A stretch of DNA of 64,000 nt from Hyphomicrobiaceae bacterium (GCA_020638065.1 JACKJG010000006.1:62001-126000), one strand, 5' to 3'; positions 37,518-46,756 are shown, counted from the stretch's first letter. Notes: generated from the letters alone by a model not told the origin. A program made the numbers and translations.

Positions 37518-37937
37518 ATGAGACCGCTGACACATCGCATCTATCTTTTGGGGCAGGTTCTGGGGCAGATGGCGGACGGCCATTTGCGGGCAGCGTTCGA
37601 TCTGAGTTTCAATGAATTCCTGCTGCTGCGCGGGGTTGGCAGTGGCCAGTTGCATAGCCAGGCCGATCTCAAGGGAATCGTGGGAATCGGCGAGGCCGGA
37701 GTGAGCCGTATCGTTGCCCGGCTGGTGGGACGCGGGCTGCTCAAGACCAGCATCGACCCGCGTAACCGGCGGCGGAACATGCTGCACCTGACGGAAGAGG
37801 GCAGAGATCTTCTCGAACGGGCGGGTACGGAGCTTGAGCGGCAGTTCGCACAGTCAACCGGGCAGGTGGCCGAGCCGGACGAGATGGAAGTCTTTGAAAA
37901 GGTGCTTGGCGCCTATCTGACGCGACTGGGGTTTTAG
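37518..37937 (+). CDS. MarR-family transcriptional regulator
   Basis: A 139-residue winged-helix protein. Residues about 30-95 carry the MarR fold with EAGVSRIVARLVGRGLLKTS as recognition helix and the wing containing DPRNRRRN, followed by the C-terminal dimerisation helix. It is divergent from the CPBP-DUF998 pair, with a palindrome between them, and probably represses that pair and itself. Ligand unknown. Confidence 0.88.
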   Translation: MRPLTHRIYLLGQVLGQMADGHLRAAFDLSFNEFLLLRGVGSGQLHSQADLKGIVGIGEAGVSRIVARLVGRGLLKTSIDPRNRRRNMLHLTEEGRDLLERAGTELERQFAQSTGQVAEPDEMEVFEKVLGAYLTRLGF

Positions 37938-37968
37938 GCCACAGAAGCCGAAGCAACCGAAATCTTTT

Positions 37969-38080
37969 GGATTGGTGGAGCCCAGATCACAAACGTTGAA
38001 CCCGAGGCGAAACCGATCTGAAGGATTGGTGGAGCCCAGATCACAAACATTGAACCCGAGGCGAAACCGATCTGAAGGAT

Positions 38081-38090
<10 letters not shown>
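37969..38090. repeat. 54-bp tandem repeat running into the 3' end of tRNA-Ala
   Basis: Two copies (37969-38022 and 38023-38076) differ at one base, G versus A. A third partial copy of 14 bp (38077-38090) is the 3' end of the tRNA gene with its CCA. On the tRNA strand each unit begins with GGCTCCACCAATCC, so the tRNA 3' terminus and 40 bp of flank were duplicated downstream. Confidence 0.85.
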
Positions 38091-38156
<66 letters not shown>

Positions 38157-38168
38157 AATGGAGACGGG

Positions 38169-38195
38169 TTTTAACTCAAATCGCGCCACTTGCAA
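38169..38195 (-). promoter_or_regulatory. Possible promoter of tRNA-Ala
   Basis: On the - strand TTGCAA and TTAAAA are 16 bp apart and end 12 bp before the tRNA 5' end. A weak match, but the spacing suits a tRNA promoter. Confidence 0.35.
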
Positions 38196-38239
38196 GGCGC
38201 TATTTGGCGCCCCGGCACTGTTGCGTAGTTCATTTGGGC

Positions 38240-39259
38240 TCAGGCCAGGCCCTGTTCCATGACCGATTTCGCTGTGGCCCCAACGGCCTCGGCGGCGGGG
38301 ATGGCGTTGCGGCCAATGAGGTCGCGGAGCGGCTTTTCATCAAGGGTCCGGTGGCTGCCCAGTTCGGCAATGTTGCTGCGGATGTCGGGAACAAAGGGCG
38401 CGACGATGCGGATGATCCAATCGGGTACGGTGAATTTCGGCATGCGCGATGCCCGCTCGGGAACGGCCCGGCCGATCATCTGTCCCATTTCGAGCAGAGA
38501 GTAGGTCCCTGTGGTTGCCGGATGGCGTTTGCCTCCGGCATCGGCATTTTCCATTGCCGCTACGTGCATGGCGGCCACATCGCGGACATCGATGAAGACC
38601 ATGGCAATGTTGGGGACCGCAGGAAACCGGCCCTTGAGCGCATCGACGACAAGAGACGCGGAGGTGCCCGGATCCTCATCGAGCAGCGGTCCGACGATCA
38701 TGCCCGGATTGATGGTGGCGAGATCGGCTTCCCGGCCTGCCTCGCGCATCAGATCCCATGCAGCCTGTTCGGCGCGGGTCTTGGATTCAATGTAGGCGTT
38801 GACGTCTTCCTGGCCGAGCTTTGTCCAGTCATCGGCGGTGAAATGGGCCTTGGTGCCACCCCAGCCATAGCCGATTGCAGCAAAGGAGGAGGTGACGACA
38901 ATGCGCTTGACGTCTGCGTTCAGCGCCGCGCGAAGGGCCCGGGTCGTACCCTCAACGGCGGGACGGACCAGCTCGTTCCTGTCCTTGGGCATTACGGTCA
39001 CAAAAGGTGAAGCGACGTGCTGGAGATAGGACACGCCCTGCATCGCTTCGTCCCAGCCCTCATCCTTCATCAGGTCGAGTGCAACGAATTCGAGGTTGCT
39101 GATGTCGGCGCCGGCATTTTCGAGCGTCTTGCGCACCTTGTCGGCGCGGTTCAGGCTGCGGAGGCTGCCACGCACCCGATATCCCTTGTTGAGGAGCTGC
39201 AGGGCGACATGGCCACCCACGAATCCGGAAATGCCGGTGACGAGTACGGTTTCAGACAT
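38240..39259 (-). CDS. NAD(P)-dependent extended SDR reductase (dihydroflavonol-4-reductase-like)
   Basis: A 339-residue extended short-chain dehydrogenase. The N-terminal dinucleotide fold reads VLVTGISGFVGGHVA; the active site has TSSFAAIGYGW followed by YIESKTRAE (YxxxK). This matches bacterial aldehyde or ketone reductases of the DFR type. It starts at 39259; the longer frame to 39343 crosses the promoter region. It is divergent from a TetR regulator, suggesting induction by an electrophile or aldehyde, but the substrate is unknown. Confidence 0.85.
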   Translation of the reverse strand: MSETVLVTGISGFVGGHVALQLLNKGYRVRGSLRSLNRADKVRKTLENAGADISNLEFVALDLMKDEGWDEAMQGVSYLQHVASPFVTVMPKDRNELVRPAVEGTTRALRAALNADVKRIVVTSSFAAIGYGWGGTKAHFTADDWTKLGQEDVNAYIESKTRAEQAAWDLMREAGREADLATINPGMIVGPLLDEDPGTSASLVVDALKGRFPAVPNIAMVFIDVRDVAAMHVAAMENADAGGKRHPATTGTYSLLEMGQMIGRAVPERASRMPKFTVPDWIIRIVAPFVPDIRSNIAELGSHRTLDEKPLRDLIGRNAIPAAEAVGATAKSVMEQGLA

Positions 39260-39308
39260 GATCGTTTCCCGTTTTGGTTGGGTCAGGCCAGGCTTGATTT
39301 GCTGGTGT

Positions 39309-39321
39309 GTATGAAATATAC
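39309..39321. promoter_or_regulatory. GTAT-N5-ATAC inverted repeat, candidate TetR operator
   Basis: Lies in the 99-bp gap between the divergent SDR and TetR genes; an extra GAAATACG overlaps its right side. The arms are short, so this is a weak candidate. Confidence 0.3.
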
Positions 39322-39358
39322 GAAATACGTCTAATTCGTTCATTATTCAAGAGGCGAA

Positions 39359-39922
39359 ATGACCCAAAGCGCAAAAAGACCGGATTGGCGGCGAGAGCGG
39401 CTTCTCCGCGCTGCGCGTGCGGCATTCCTCGAAACCGGCTTTGCCGGCACGACGATGGAAGGAGTCGCCCGCCGCGCTCAGATCTCCAAGGTAACGCTCT
39501 ACAAGCATTTTGCCGACAAACAGGCCCTGTTTGAAGCGGTTGTGCGCGAATTGGTGGCGGAGGTTGAAGCTCAAATTGCCGTGGCGGTGAACCAGGCGCA
39601 TGGTGCGGAAGGCAGAATCGCGGCCGCGTTGACCGCGAAGGCGGAGTTCTTTTTCACGCTTCTCAATCCCTCGCCATATGCGGCGGAATTTCACGCGGCG
39701 CATGCGAGCGGTTCGATCCCGGCTTTCGATGCCATGGAAGAGAATCTCACCGCGGAGGTTGCCGCAGAACTCAGGGCAGATGGTTTGCGCGATGCGGCGG
39801 GCCTCGCCCGATTGCTCAAATCCTGCGCCTGGGGGATCAGCCAGGATGCGAAACGGATCGGCGATATCGGACCCGCCGTGGCACGTGTCACGTCGGCGCT
39901 GATGGGTGCTGCGCGCGTTTAG
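39359..39922 (+). CDS. TetR-family transcriptional regulator
   Basis: A 187-residue regulator. The N-terminal HTH spans about residues 12-58 with TTMEGVARRAQISKVTLYKHF, the classical TetR recognition helix; the rest is a helical ligand-binding domain. It is divergent from the SDR reductase and probably represses it. Ligand unknown. Confidence 0.9.
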   Translation: MTQSAKRPDWRRERLLRAARAAFLETGFAGTTMEGVARRAQISKVTLYKHFADKQALFEAVVRELVAEVEAQIAVAVNQAHGAEGRIAAALTAKAEFFFTLLNPSPYAAEFHAAHASGSIPAFDAMEENLTAEVAAELRADGLRDAAGLARLLKSCAWGISQDAKRIGDIGPAVARVTSALMGAARV

Positions 39923-40052
39923 GTTTGGTTAACCATGCGCGTTAACCATAGCTGCAAGATTGTGTGCTGTTTTGGCACGAAAGCTGCACGCAGCAGCAGG
40001 ATTCGGTTAAGGTTGGCGCAAGCTGCTGCGAGAGGCCCGCAGAGCGAATGAT

Positions 40053-40072
40053 CGACGTCACGCGGGACGTCG
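40053..40072 (+). other. Hairpin in the leader of the glucose/sorbosone dehydrogenase-like gene
   Basis: CGACGTC and GACGTCG, a perfect 7-bp inverted repeat with a six-base loop, lie 24 bp before the ATG. It may affect translation or be an operator. The 174-bp gap also contains two GTTAACCAT repeats near 39930-39950. Confidence 0.35.
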
Positions 40073-40096
40073 CATGAGCTTTGAGAGGGCTTTGGC

Positions 40097-43000
40097 ATGT
40101 CGGGCACGATTGCGCTTGAAACCGGCGAGTATTCCGTCAACGAGGCAGATGGCTCCGTTTCCGTGACCATCGTGCGCACCGGCGATCTCAGCACGCCGGT
40201 CACCATCGACTACGGGGTGAACGCCGACACCGCGCAGGCCGGTGTCGATTTCATCGACAATGACGGCCAGATCACCATGGAGGCCGGCCAGTCCGAAGCG
40301 GTGGTCACCATTCAGATCGTTAACGATCAGGCTTCCGAGGCGACGGAAGTCTTCAACTTTTCTCTGATCAATGTCGACGACGGCTTTCTGACCTTTCCGC
40401 GGACGGCCCGGATCAACATTCTCGACGACGAAAACCCCGTGCCCGACGTGCCGACGCCGCCACTGACCTCGGACTATATCGTCGACACGCACACGGTCGC
40501 ATCTGGATATAATCAGCCGATTTCGCTGGAATTCATGCCGGGCAATGACGGTCAGGCGCTGCTGGTGACAAAGCCGGGTCAGATCTTCGTGGTCGACACG
40601 ACGACCGGACAGCAGCTCAGCACGCTTCTGGACATCCGGTCCGAGGTGAACGGTGCGGCCGACCGCGGTCTGCTCGACGTCGCCATTCATCCCGATTTCG
40701 AAAGCAATCCGTACCTTTATGCCTTCTACGTCGTCGATCCGCCTGAAACCGCGAACCTGACCGGCAATGCGGGTCAGGATGGGGACGGCAATCGCTTTTC
40801 CTATGTGGTGCGTTACGAACTCGATACGTCTGGCAGCGTGCCAACCATCGTCGCCGGATCGAAGACCATTCTTCTGGGCGGCGCGGCGACGGGCCTGTCG
40901 GACATTTCCGGCAACGGTGCGATCAACTCAACCACCATCGACAATGTCGGTCTGATGGCGTCAGACATCGATCCGCTGACGGGCGAATACAAGCAGGACT
41001 ATCTCAAGGTCGACTCGCTCAGCCATGCCGGCGGGGCGCTGGAATTCGGGCCGGACGGCATGCTCTATGTCGGCGTGGGCGACGGCACCTCGTTCGACCT
41101 GGCCGATCCGCGTTCGGTTTCGGTGCAATCGCTCGATGCCCTTGCGGGCAAGATCCTTCGGATCGACCCGATTACCGGACAGGGGTTGACCGATAACCCT
41201 TTCTACGAAGACGGTATGGATCTCGATTCCAACCAGTCCAAGGTCTACCAGCTCGGCCTTCGCAATCCCTACACGATGGCGATCGACGACAATGGGCATA
41301 TCTATGTGTCGAACACGGGCTGGTTCTCGTACGAGGAAATCGAGTCCGGTCCAGCCGGCGCCAATTTCGGCTGGCCCTATTATGAGGGCGGCGATAATGG
41401 CCAATTGGTCAAGACGCCGGACTATCAATATCTCGCAGGCGCCGATGCCTTCTATGCCGCGGTCGAATCCGGTGCGATCACCATTCAGACCGCGTTCCGG
41501 GCCTTCAGCCATGCCAATGGCGATCCCGGCTATCAGGTGCAGGCCATCGTCGGCGCGTCGGACATTTTCAAGAGCGATGCCTATGACGGCATGTTCAAGG
41601 ATTATTACTTCTTTACCGACGTGTCGCAGGGCGAGGTGTTTGCGGTCAACGTGAATGACCGCCGCGACATCATCTATCTCTATACAGCGGACAGCGGGTT
41701 CGGGCCGGTGCATTTCACCCAGGGTCCGGATGGTTTGCTCTATTATGTCGATCTGCTCGGTGGCGGGTTTGGCTATTACAATATCCAGCTCGATCCGAAC
41801 GGCGGCGGGGGAACGGATTATCCGCCGACCTTTGTCGATGACGTTCCGGCCGAGACCCAGTTTCTCGAAGGTACGCCGGGTGTCGATACCTTCGTCATCA
41901 ACGGCAATTTCGCTGATTACGGCACCGGCCAGACGGATGATCGCAACAGCGTGGTCGTGTGGAACGACAGCAATTATGACGTGCTGACGGCCTTCGAATT
42001 CATCCGTTTCAACGACCGGACGATCGATCTTTCGAAGCTGTTGCAGCCGGGACCGGACTATCAGGACGACCCGCAAAACAATCTGCAGCTAACCGGCGTC
42101 ACCGATCATGACCGGTTCATCATCGACGGGCTTTCGTCCAATTTCAATTGGGGTCCGACGGCCGCCGGCGATGGCACGATCGTTTATGACGCGACCGGAT
42201 ACGACATCCTGAACGGGTTCGAGCAGATCGTTTTCTCGGACCGGACGGTGACGCTGGCCGACGAACCCAACGGCAATGGCGGCGGCGGCGGAGGGGAAAC
42301 GCCAATCGAGACCCTCTATTACGACAATGCTGCCAACGTGGAATATTTCGCCGGTTCCACGGATGCCGCCCAAACGGACGTCTTCGTGGTCGCCGCCAAT
42401 TCGAGCCTTTACAGCTGGGCGTCGACGGCATCGGGCGATGGCGTGGTGATCTGGACCAACGATGCGGCCGACACGACCTATGACATTCTCTACAATTTCG
42501 AAACGATCCGTTTTGCCGATGGCGATGTGGACGTTCGCGATGTGCCGGGCAGCAACCTGCCGGGCGGCGGCGGCACGCAGGATGATGTGGTCAGTGATAT
42601 TGCCGCCTCCATCCAATATCTCGATGGTGGTGACGGCACCGACACGTTCGTGATCGCGGGCAATTCGAGCCTTTATGGCTGGGCTTCGACCGAATCGGGC
42701 GATGGGGTGGTGATCTGGACCCTCGATACGGCGGATACAACCTACGACATTCTCTACAATTTCGAGACGATCCAGTTCGCCAATCAGACGATCGATGTTT
42801 CCACGCTTCCGGGCAACGGGAACGGCGGCGGCGGCGGAACGCCGGCGACCGTCGTCAACGATGTGCCGAACCAGGTGCAATATCTTAGTGGCACGACGGA
42901 GAATGACGTCTTTGCCATCAATGGCAATTCGAACCAGTTTGGATGGGGACCGACCGAAAGCGGCGACGGCGTCGTGGTCTGGGGCGATAGCGGCTACGAT

Positions 43001-43303
43001 ATTCTCACCGGGTTTGAGGCACTGCAATTCAACGATCGGGTGGTCGACATTTCCCATGTGCTCGACGAGGGGCCGGTCTATTACGACATTGCCGACCAGA
43101 TTCAGTACCTCACCGGCAAGAGCAACAACGATGTCTTCGTCATCGATGGCTCCTTTGCCGATTACGACTGGAGCCTGACCGGCAGCGGCGACGGTATCGT
43201 GGTCTGGACGCGCGACACGGCGGACAGCACTTACGACATCCTCACCGGGTTTGAATCGATCCAGTTCAATGACGCGACGGTCAGTCTCGATCTGGTAGTC
43301 TGA
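40097..43303 (+). CDS. Large secreted Calx-beta / glucose-sorbosone dehydrogenase-like protein with six C-terminal repeats
   Basis: A 1068-residue acidic protein without a signal peptide. Residues about 1-115 form a Calx-beta domain. Residues about 125-570 resemble the PQQ-type glucose/sorbosone dehydrogenase beta-propeller (GLLDVAIHPDFESNPYLY, HAGGALEFGPDGMLYVGVGD, GLRNPYTMAID). Residues about 590-1068 hold six repeats of 65-70 residues, each with a ...DxFVI.G... start, a SGDGVVVW core in most copies and a YDILTGFExIQFNDxTV ending; Gly-rich linkers separate some. The end SLDLVV fits type I secretion. Whether the propeller binds PQQ and oxidises sugar is not visible. GTTAAC-rich DNA precedes the gene. 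Confidence 0.8.
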   Translation: MSGTIALETGEYSVNEADGSVSVTIVRTGDLSTPVTIDYGVNADTAQAGVDFIDNDGQITMEAGQSEAVVTIQIVNDQASEATEVFNFSLINVDDGFLTFPRTARINILDDENPVPDVPTPPLTSDYIVDTHTVASGYNQPISLEFMPGNDGQALLVTKPGQIFVVDTTTGQQLSTLLDIRSEVNGAADRGLLDVAIHPDFESNPYLYAFYVVDPPETANLTGNAGQDGDGNRFSYVVRYELDTSGSVPTIVAGSKTILLGGAATGLSDISGNGAINSTTIDNVGLMASDIDPLTGEYKQDYLKVDSLSHAGGALEFGPDGMLYVGVGDGTSFDLADPRSVSVQSLDALAGKILRIDPITGQGLTDNPFYEDGMDLDSNQSKVYQLGLRNPYTMAIDDNGHIYVSNTGWFSYEEIESGPAGANFGWPYYEGGDNGQLVKTPDYQYLAGADAFYAAVESGAITIQTAFRAFSHANGDPGYQVQAIVGASDIFKSDAYDGMFKDYYFFTDVSQGEVFAVNVNDRRDIIYLYTADSGFGPVHFTQGPDGLLYYVDLLGGGFGYYNIQLDPNGGGGTDYPPTFVDDVPAETQFLEGTPGVDTFVINGNFADYGTGQTDDRNSVVVWNDSNYDVLTAFEFIRFNDRTIDLSKLLQPGPDYQDDPQNNLQLTGVTDHDRFIIDGLSSNFNWGPTAAGDGTIVYDATGYDILNGFEQIVFSDRTVTLADEPNGNGGGGGGETPIETLYYDNAANVEYFAGSTDAAQTDVFVVAANSSLYSWASTASGDGVVIWTNDAADTTYDILYNFETIRFADGDVDVRDVPGSNLPGGGGTQDDVVSDIAASIQYLDGGDGTDTFVIAGNSSLYGWASTESGDGVVIWTLDTADTTYDILYNFETIQFANQTIDVSTLPGNGNGGGGGTPATVVNDVPNQVQYLSGTTENDVFAINGNSNQFGWGPTESGDGVVVWGDSGYDILTGFEALQFNDRVVDISHVLDEGPVYYDIADQIQYLTGKSNNDVFVIDGSFADYDWSLTGSGDGIVVWTRDTADSTYDILTGFESIQFNDATVSLDLVV

Positions 43304-43354
43304 GCGACTTGAAGATCTGCATAACCGGATTTCAGTTACCGGGGGCGCGTGGAA

Positions 43355-43395
43355 CCGCCTGCATCTCGTTTTCGGGGTGCAGGCGGATTGCTTTT
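43355..43395 (+). terminator. Intrinsic terminator after the Calx-beta/dehydrogenase gene
   Basis: CCGCCTGCA and TGCAGGCGG (43355-43363 and 43378-43386) form a 9-bp stem, extendable by two pairs, followed by ATTGCTTTT, about 50 bp after the stop. Confidence 0.75.
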
Positions 43396-43471
43396 CGGCA
43401 AACTCAACGGCAAGGGCTTGACGGGCCAGCCCAGATCGGGACCATTTCGACCGGACCATTGCGAGGACGAC

Positions 43472-44071
43472 ATGAACAAGCGCATCTTGATAATATCCTT
43501 CTTGTCCCTGATGAGCGTTGGCGGCGCCCATGCAGATGAATGCCGCGACAGGCTTGTGGCCCTGGTTGGGAATTCGACCAATGTGCAACCCTCGAAGGGG
43601 CATATCATCACCGAGCCGGCCAATGGTCCGAAGATGGAGAACGAGTTCTTTGTCCTGTCGGCGAGCCACATGCTGTTCAAGCCGATCGATCCGCCCAATC
43701 TGCCCTGGACCCTGACCTACATCGATGCCGCCTACACGTCCCCGGACGAGGGGCAGACCTGGAACGTCGCCTATACGTTCGACCCCGAAACGCAGGCCGA
43801 GGCATCGCGCAATTATGTCGAGACGCTGGCCAATAGTGCCATCAATGTCCAATGCGGCACGGACGAGATCGACGGGGTGACCTATGACGTGCTGGAGGCG
43901 GATATGAGCACAACCGGCGGCGAGATCGACACGCATTCGAAATATTGGGTGGATCCTGCCAATGAATTTGTCGTCCGGGCCGAAACGCTCTCGCAACTCG
44001 GCGGCATGGACACCCGCTTCACCCAGACATGGGAACCTGTGGAGGGCCTGGAACTACCGGTTCCGGAATAG
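43472..44071 (+). CDS. Secreted protein of unknown function
   Basis: A 199-residue protein with a clear signal peptide (MNKRILIISFLSLMSVGGAHA, cleavage near residue 21). The mature part is acidic, with two early and one later cysteine and no motif that I recognise. GAGGACGAC precedes the ATG; the longer frame from 43349 runs through the terminator upstream and is discarded. It is a single gene, convergent with the SAF-domain oxidoreductase. A periplasmic location is likely. Confidence 0.7.
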   Translation: MNKRILIISFLSLMSVGGAHADECRDRLVALVGNSTNVQPSKGHIITEPANGPKMENEFFVLSASHMLFKPIDPPNLPWTLTYIDAAYTSPDEGQTWNVAYTFDPETQAEASRNYVETLANSAINVQCGTDEIDGVTYDVLEADMSTTGGEIDTHSKYWVDPANEFVVRAETLSQLGGMDTRFTQTWEPVEGLELPVPE

Positions 44072-44084
44072 GGCGGACTAATCC

Positions 44085-45443
44085 CTACACCAGCCCCAGC
44101 ATGGCATCCTGCTTGGTGCGGAGGTCGTAGAGCAGGGTTGAGGTATCCGGGGTGGCGTTGGTGCGGGTTAAGAGGTCGCCCTTTTTGACCGGTTGCAGCA
44201 CCTTGCCGCCTTCGAGCAGGCCCACGGGAATGGCGCTTTTTTCGCGGGCGTCGGCGCTGGTCATGGTGAAGGAGCGATAGCAGGTCTCTCCGATGGCATC
44301 GAGGCTTTCGCCGGGCTTCAGGTCACGCTTGGCAACGGCGCAGACCTCGGCGACGGGGTTGGGCAGGGGCACCATATCGGCCTTACCGTAGAGCATGATG
44401 CGGGCACAGCTCAGCGGCACTTCGAGCGAGGTCAGATGATAGGGGCGGAAGAAGCCGTAGTAGGGGCCGGTGCCGACATGCAGATCGTCCATGCGTTCGA
44501 TGATGCGTGGATGTTCGGCCTTGACGATGACAAAGACACCCGGCGCCACGCCCTTGCCGATCGTATAATCGACGACGCCGATCCGGTTAAGCACGCCGCC
44601 ATCCTCTTTGGGGATGAGGACCGAGGCCAGATCCTCGCGGTTGGCCTTGGGGCCATGCATGCCTGGAATGTCGGGAACCAGACCCGTGGCGTTGGCGATG
44701 GCGGCCATTTCGACGGCGGTTTTGGAGCCGTCGACGAATTCGACCAGCATGCGCGGGTTCATGTTGCGGCGTTCGGCCTCCTCCCGATAGTCGTCCGGAA
44801 CCGCATTGTGGTTAAGTGCGTTGTTCTTGCCCTTGCCGGCGGCCACAATGGTGTAACCCAGCGCCGCCGAGAATTCGATTAGCTCCATGCAGGAGGTCGG
44901 TTCGTCACCGGCACCGACCGTATAGATGACGCCGAGCCGGTCGGCGGCGGCCTTGAGATAGGGGCCGATGGTGACATCCGCCTCGACATTCATCATCACG
45001 ACATGCTTGCCGTTTTCCATGGCCAGAAGGTCGAAATCGGCCGCAACTCCGGGCTTTCCGGTGGCATCGATGATGATGTCGATCTCCGGCGCAGTGACCA
45101 TCAGCGCGGTGTCGGTGGTGATGGCACAAAGCCCCATATCGATGGCTTCGGACATGGCCGAACGGGTACCAGTCTCGCGTCCGTGGCTTTCGTCGCCATA
45201 GGCGATGCGCATGGCGGCCAAGGCCGTGTGCGGTCGGCGCGTGGAGATGGCAACGAGGTCGAGACCCTCGATTAACATGAATTGGGTTACGAGGTCGGTT
45301 CCCATCTCTCCGGACCCGATGACGCCGATGCGGATCACCCCGTGGGTTTCGGCGCGCTGTTTGAGATCCCGGGCGATGCCGGTCAGGTGCACGTTGGTGC
45401 GCGCGAATTTGGGTGCGGGTTCAGGCAGGGGAGAAACGGACAT
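44085..45443 (-). CDS. NAD(P)-dependent oxidoreductase with C-terminal SAF domain
   Basis: A 452-residue protein. The N-terminal Rossmann fold (RIGVIGSGEMGTDLVTQFM, about residue 37) resembles homoserine dehydrogenase and continues through ATGKPGVAADFDLLAMENGKHVVMMNVE. The C-terminal 100 residues form a SAF-type domain (AVAKRDLKPGESLDAIG). Such proteins are sometimes mislabelled FlgA-like because of the SAF part. Relatives work in catabolism of sugar acids or similar small hydroxy acids; the substrate here is not evident, as the neighbours give no pathway. Confidence 0.75.
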   Translation of the reverse strand: MSVSPLPEPAPKFARTNVHLTGIARDLKQRAETHGVIRIGVIGSGEMGTDLVTQFMLIEGLDLVAISTRRPHTALAAMRIAYGDESHGRETGTRSAMSEAIDMGLCAITTDTALMVTAPEIDIIIDATGKPGVAADFDLLAMENGKHVVMMNVEADVTIGPYLKAAADRLGVIYTVGAGDEPTSCMELIEFSAALGYTIVAAGKGKNNALNHNAVPDDYREEAERRNMNPRMLVEFVDGSKTAVEMAAIANATGLVPDIPGMHGPKANREDLASVLIPKEDGGVLNRIGVVDYTIGKGVAPGVFVIVKAEHPRIIERMDDLHVGTGPYYGFFRPYHLTSLEVPLSCARIMLYGKADMVPLPNPVAEVCAVAKRDLKPGESLDAIGETCYRSFTMTSADAREKSAIPVGLLEGGKVLQPVKKGDLLTRTNATPDTSTLLYDLRTKQDAMLGLV

Positions 45444-45568
45444 TTACGGGCCGGGTTTTGCTTCGGGAAGGCAATTATCGTCAGAGTCGCGTGGCGGCGC
45501 AACGCGGCGCATTTGCGCATTGCCTTGGATGCGATGGATGTGGCACGCACAAGGCGAGGAGATGGCGG

Positions 45569-46633
45569 ATGATCGAACAAATCAACAGCGATGACGCGCA
45601 ACATGTCGAGATCGAGGATATCGGCAAGGCGCGGGTGATCCGGCTCAACCGGCCGCGCGCGATCAATGCGCTGACGCTCGACATGATCATCGCCATAAGG
45701 GCCGGGTTGCGCGAAGCGGCGGAACGCGCCGATATCGGGCTGGTCCTGTTCGAGGGGATTGGCGAAAAGGGATTTTGCGCCGGTGGCGACGTGCGGCAGG
45801 TCCGCCAGATCGTCATGGATGGCGACCTCGATCTGGTGATGGACTTCTTCAATGCCGAATATGGCATGAACCGGATGATTGCCGAGTTTGACAAGCCCAT
45901 CGTCTCGCTGCTGCATGGCTATGTGATGGGCGGCGGCATCGGGGTGGGTTGCCACGGCAGCCATCGATTCGCCGCGCATGATGCGAAATTTGCCATGCCG
46001 GAAGGAGCGATCGGCTATTTCTGCGATATCGGCGCGCGGCTTTTGCTCGCCAAGGCCGAGCGGCACCGGGCGCTGATGTTCATGCTGCGTGGCGAACCGC
46101 ATGGGGTCGGCGACGCGATCAAGCTCAATCTGCTGGATTTTGTGGTGGACGCGATGCGGTTCGACGAACTTCGCAGAGACGTCATCGCGGCGGCGGACGA
46201 TGAGGACCCCTATGAAGCACTCGACGCCATCGGCGCGCAGTTCGGGCAGGATGAAGGCGCTTCTCCCAATTGCGATTTTGCCGATCAATACGCGAAATGG
46301 GTCTCGGCGCCGAGCTATGCGGAAACCGCGTTTGTGTGCGATCCGGACCGGGCTGGTTTGGAGCTTGGCGAAGTGGGCGAACTGATCCTCAAACGTTGCC
46401 CGGCAACCCATATTGTCTCCTTTGCGTCCCTCGATGCGGCGCGCGCCGATCCCGACCCTGAAAGGCTCTTTGATGCAGAGGTCAAACTGGCGCTGCTGAT
46501 GGCGGGGCGGCACGATTTTCTTGACGGGGTGCGGGCGGTGCTGGTCGACAAGGATCATGCGCCGAAATGGGAAGAACCGGACTATTCGGCCAATAGCGAC
46601 TTCCAGATCAAGCTGGCCGCGGCCCTGCAATAG
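45569..46633 (+). CDS. Enoyl-CoA hydratase/isomerase family, probable 3-hydroxyisobutyryl-CoA hydrolase
   Basis: A 354-residue crotonase-fold enzyme of the HIBYL-CoA hydrolase branch, which acts in valine breakdown. GFCAGGDVRQV and PIVSLLHGYVMGGGIGVG form the oxyanion hole, and MPEGAIGYFCDIGA contains the catalytic glutamate and the aspartate expected for hydrolases (HIBYL type usually FPDVG). Its length exceeds simple hydratases (about 260), as expected for this branch. The ATG at 45569 has GGAG upstream. It is divergent from the SAF-domain oxidoreductase. Confidence 0.85.
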   Translation: MIEQINSDDAQHVEIEDIGKARVIRLNRPRAINALTLDMIIAIRAGLREAAERADIGLVLFEGIGEKGFCAGGDVRQVRQIVMDGDLDLVMDFFNAEYGMNRMIAEFDKPIVSLLHGYVMGGGIGVGCHGSHRFAAHDAKFAMPEGAIGYFCDIGARLLLAKAERHRALMFMLRGEPHGVGDAIKLNLLDFVVDAMRFDELRRDVIAAADDEDPYEALDAIGAQFGQDEGASPNCDFADQYAKWVSAPSYAETAFVCDPDRAGLELGEVGELILKRCPATHIVSFASLDAARADPDPERLFDAEVKLALLMAGRHDFLDGVRAVLVDKDHAPKWEEPDYSANSDFQIKLAAALQ

Positions 46634-46756
46634 GCGACGCCCGGGCCGGGCGACCACGAAAATGCCGGATATTTGCGGGTGTAAGCACGCACAAAGTCAG
46701 GGAAAATTAACCCATCTGGTTGAGACTTCGTACGCACTTTTACCAAGGATTGCGGC

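Noticed and set aside
39930..39955. CtrA box (TTAA-N7-TTAA) upstream of the propeller gene
   Set aside because: The two TTAA elements are 9 bp apart, not 7, so the spacing is wrong.
42089..43996. A 635-codon - strand frame over the repeat region of the propeller protein
   Set aside because: Antisense reading of the six repeats, itself repetitive for that reason; no start signal.
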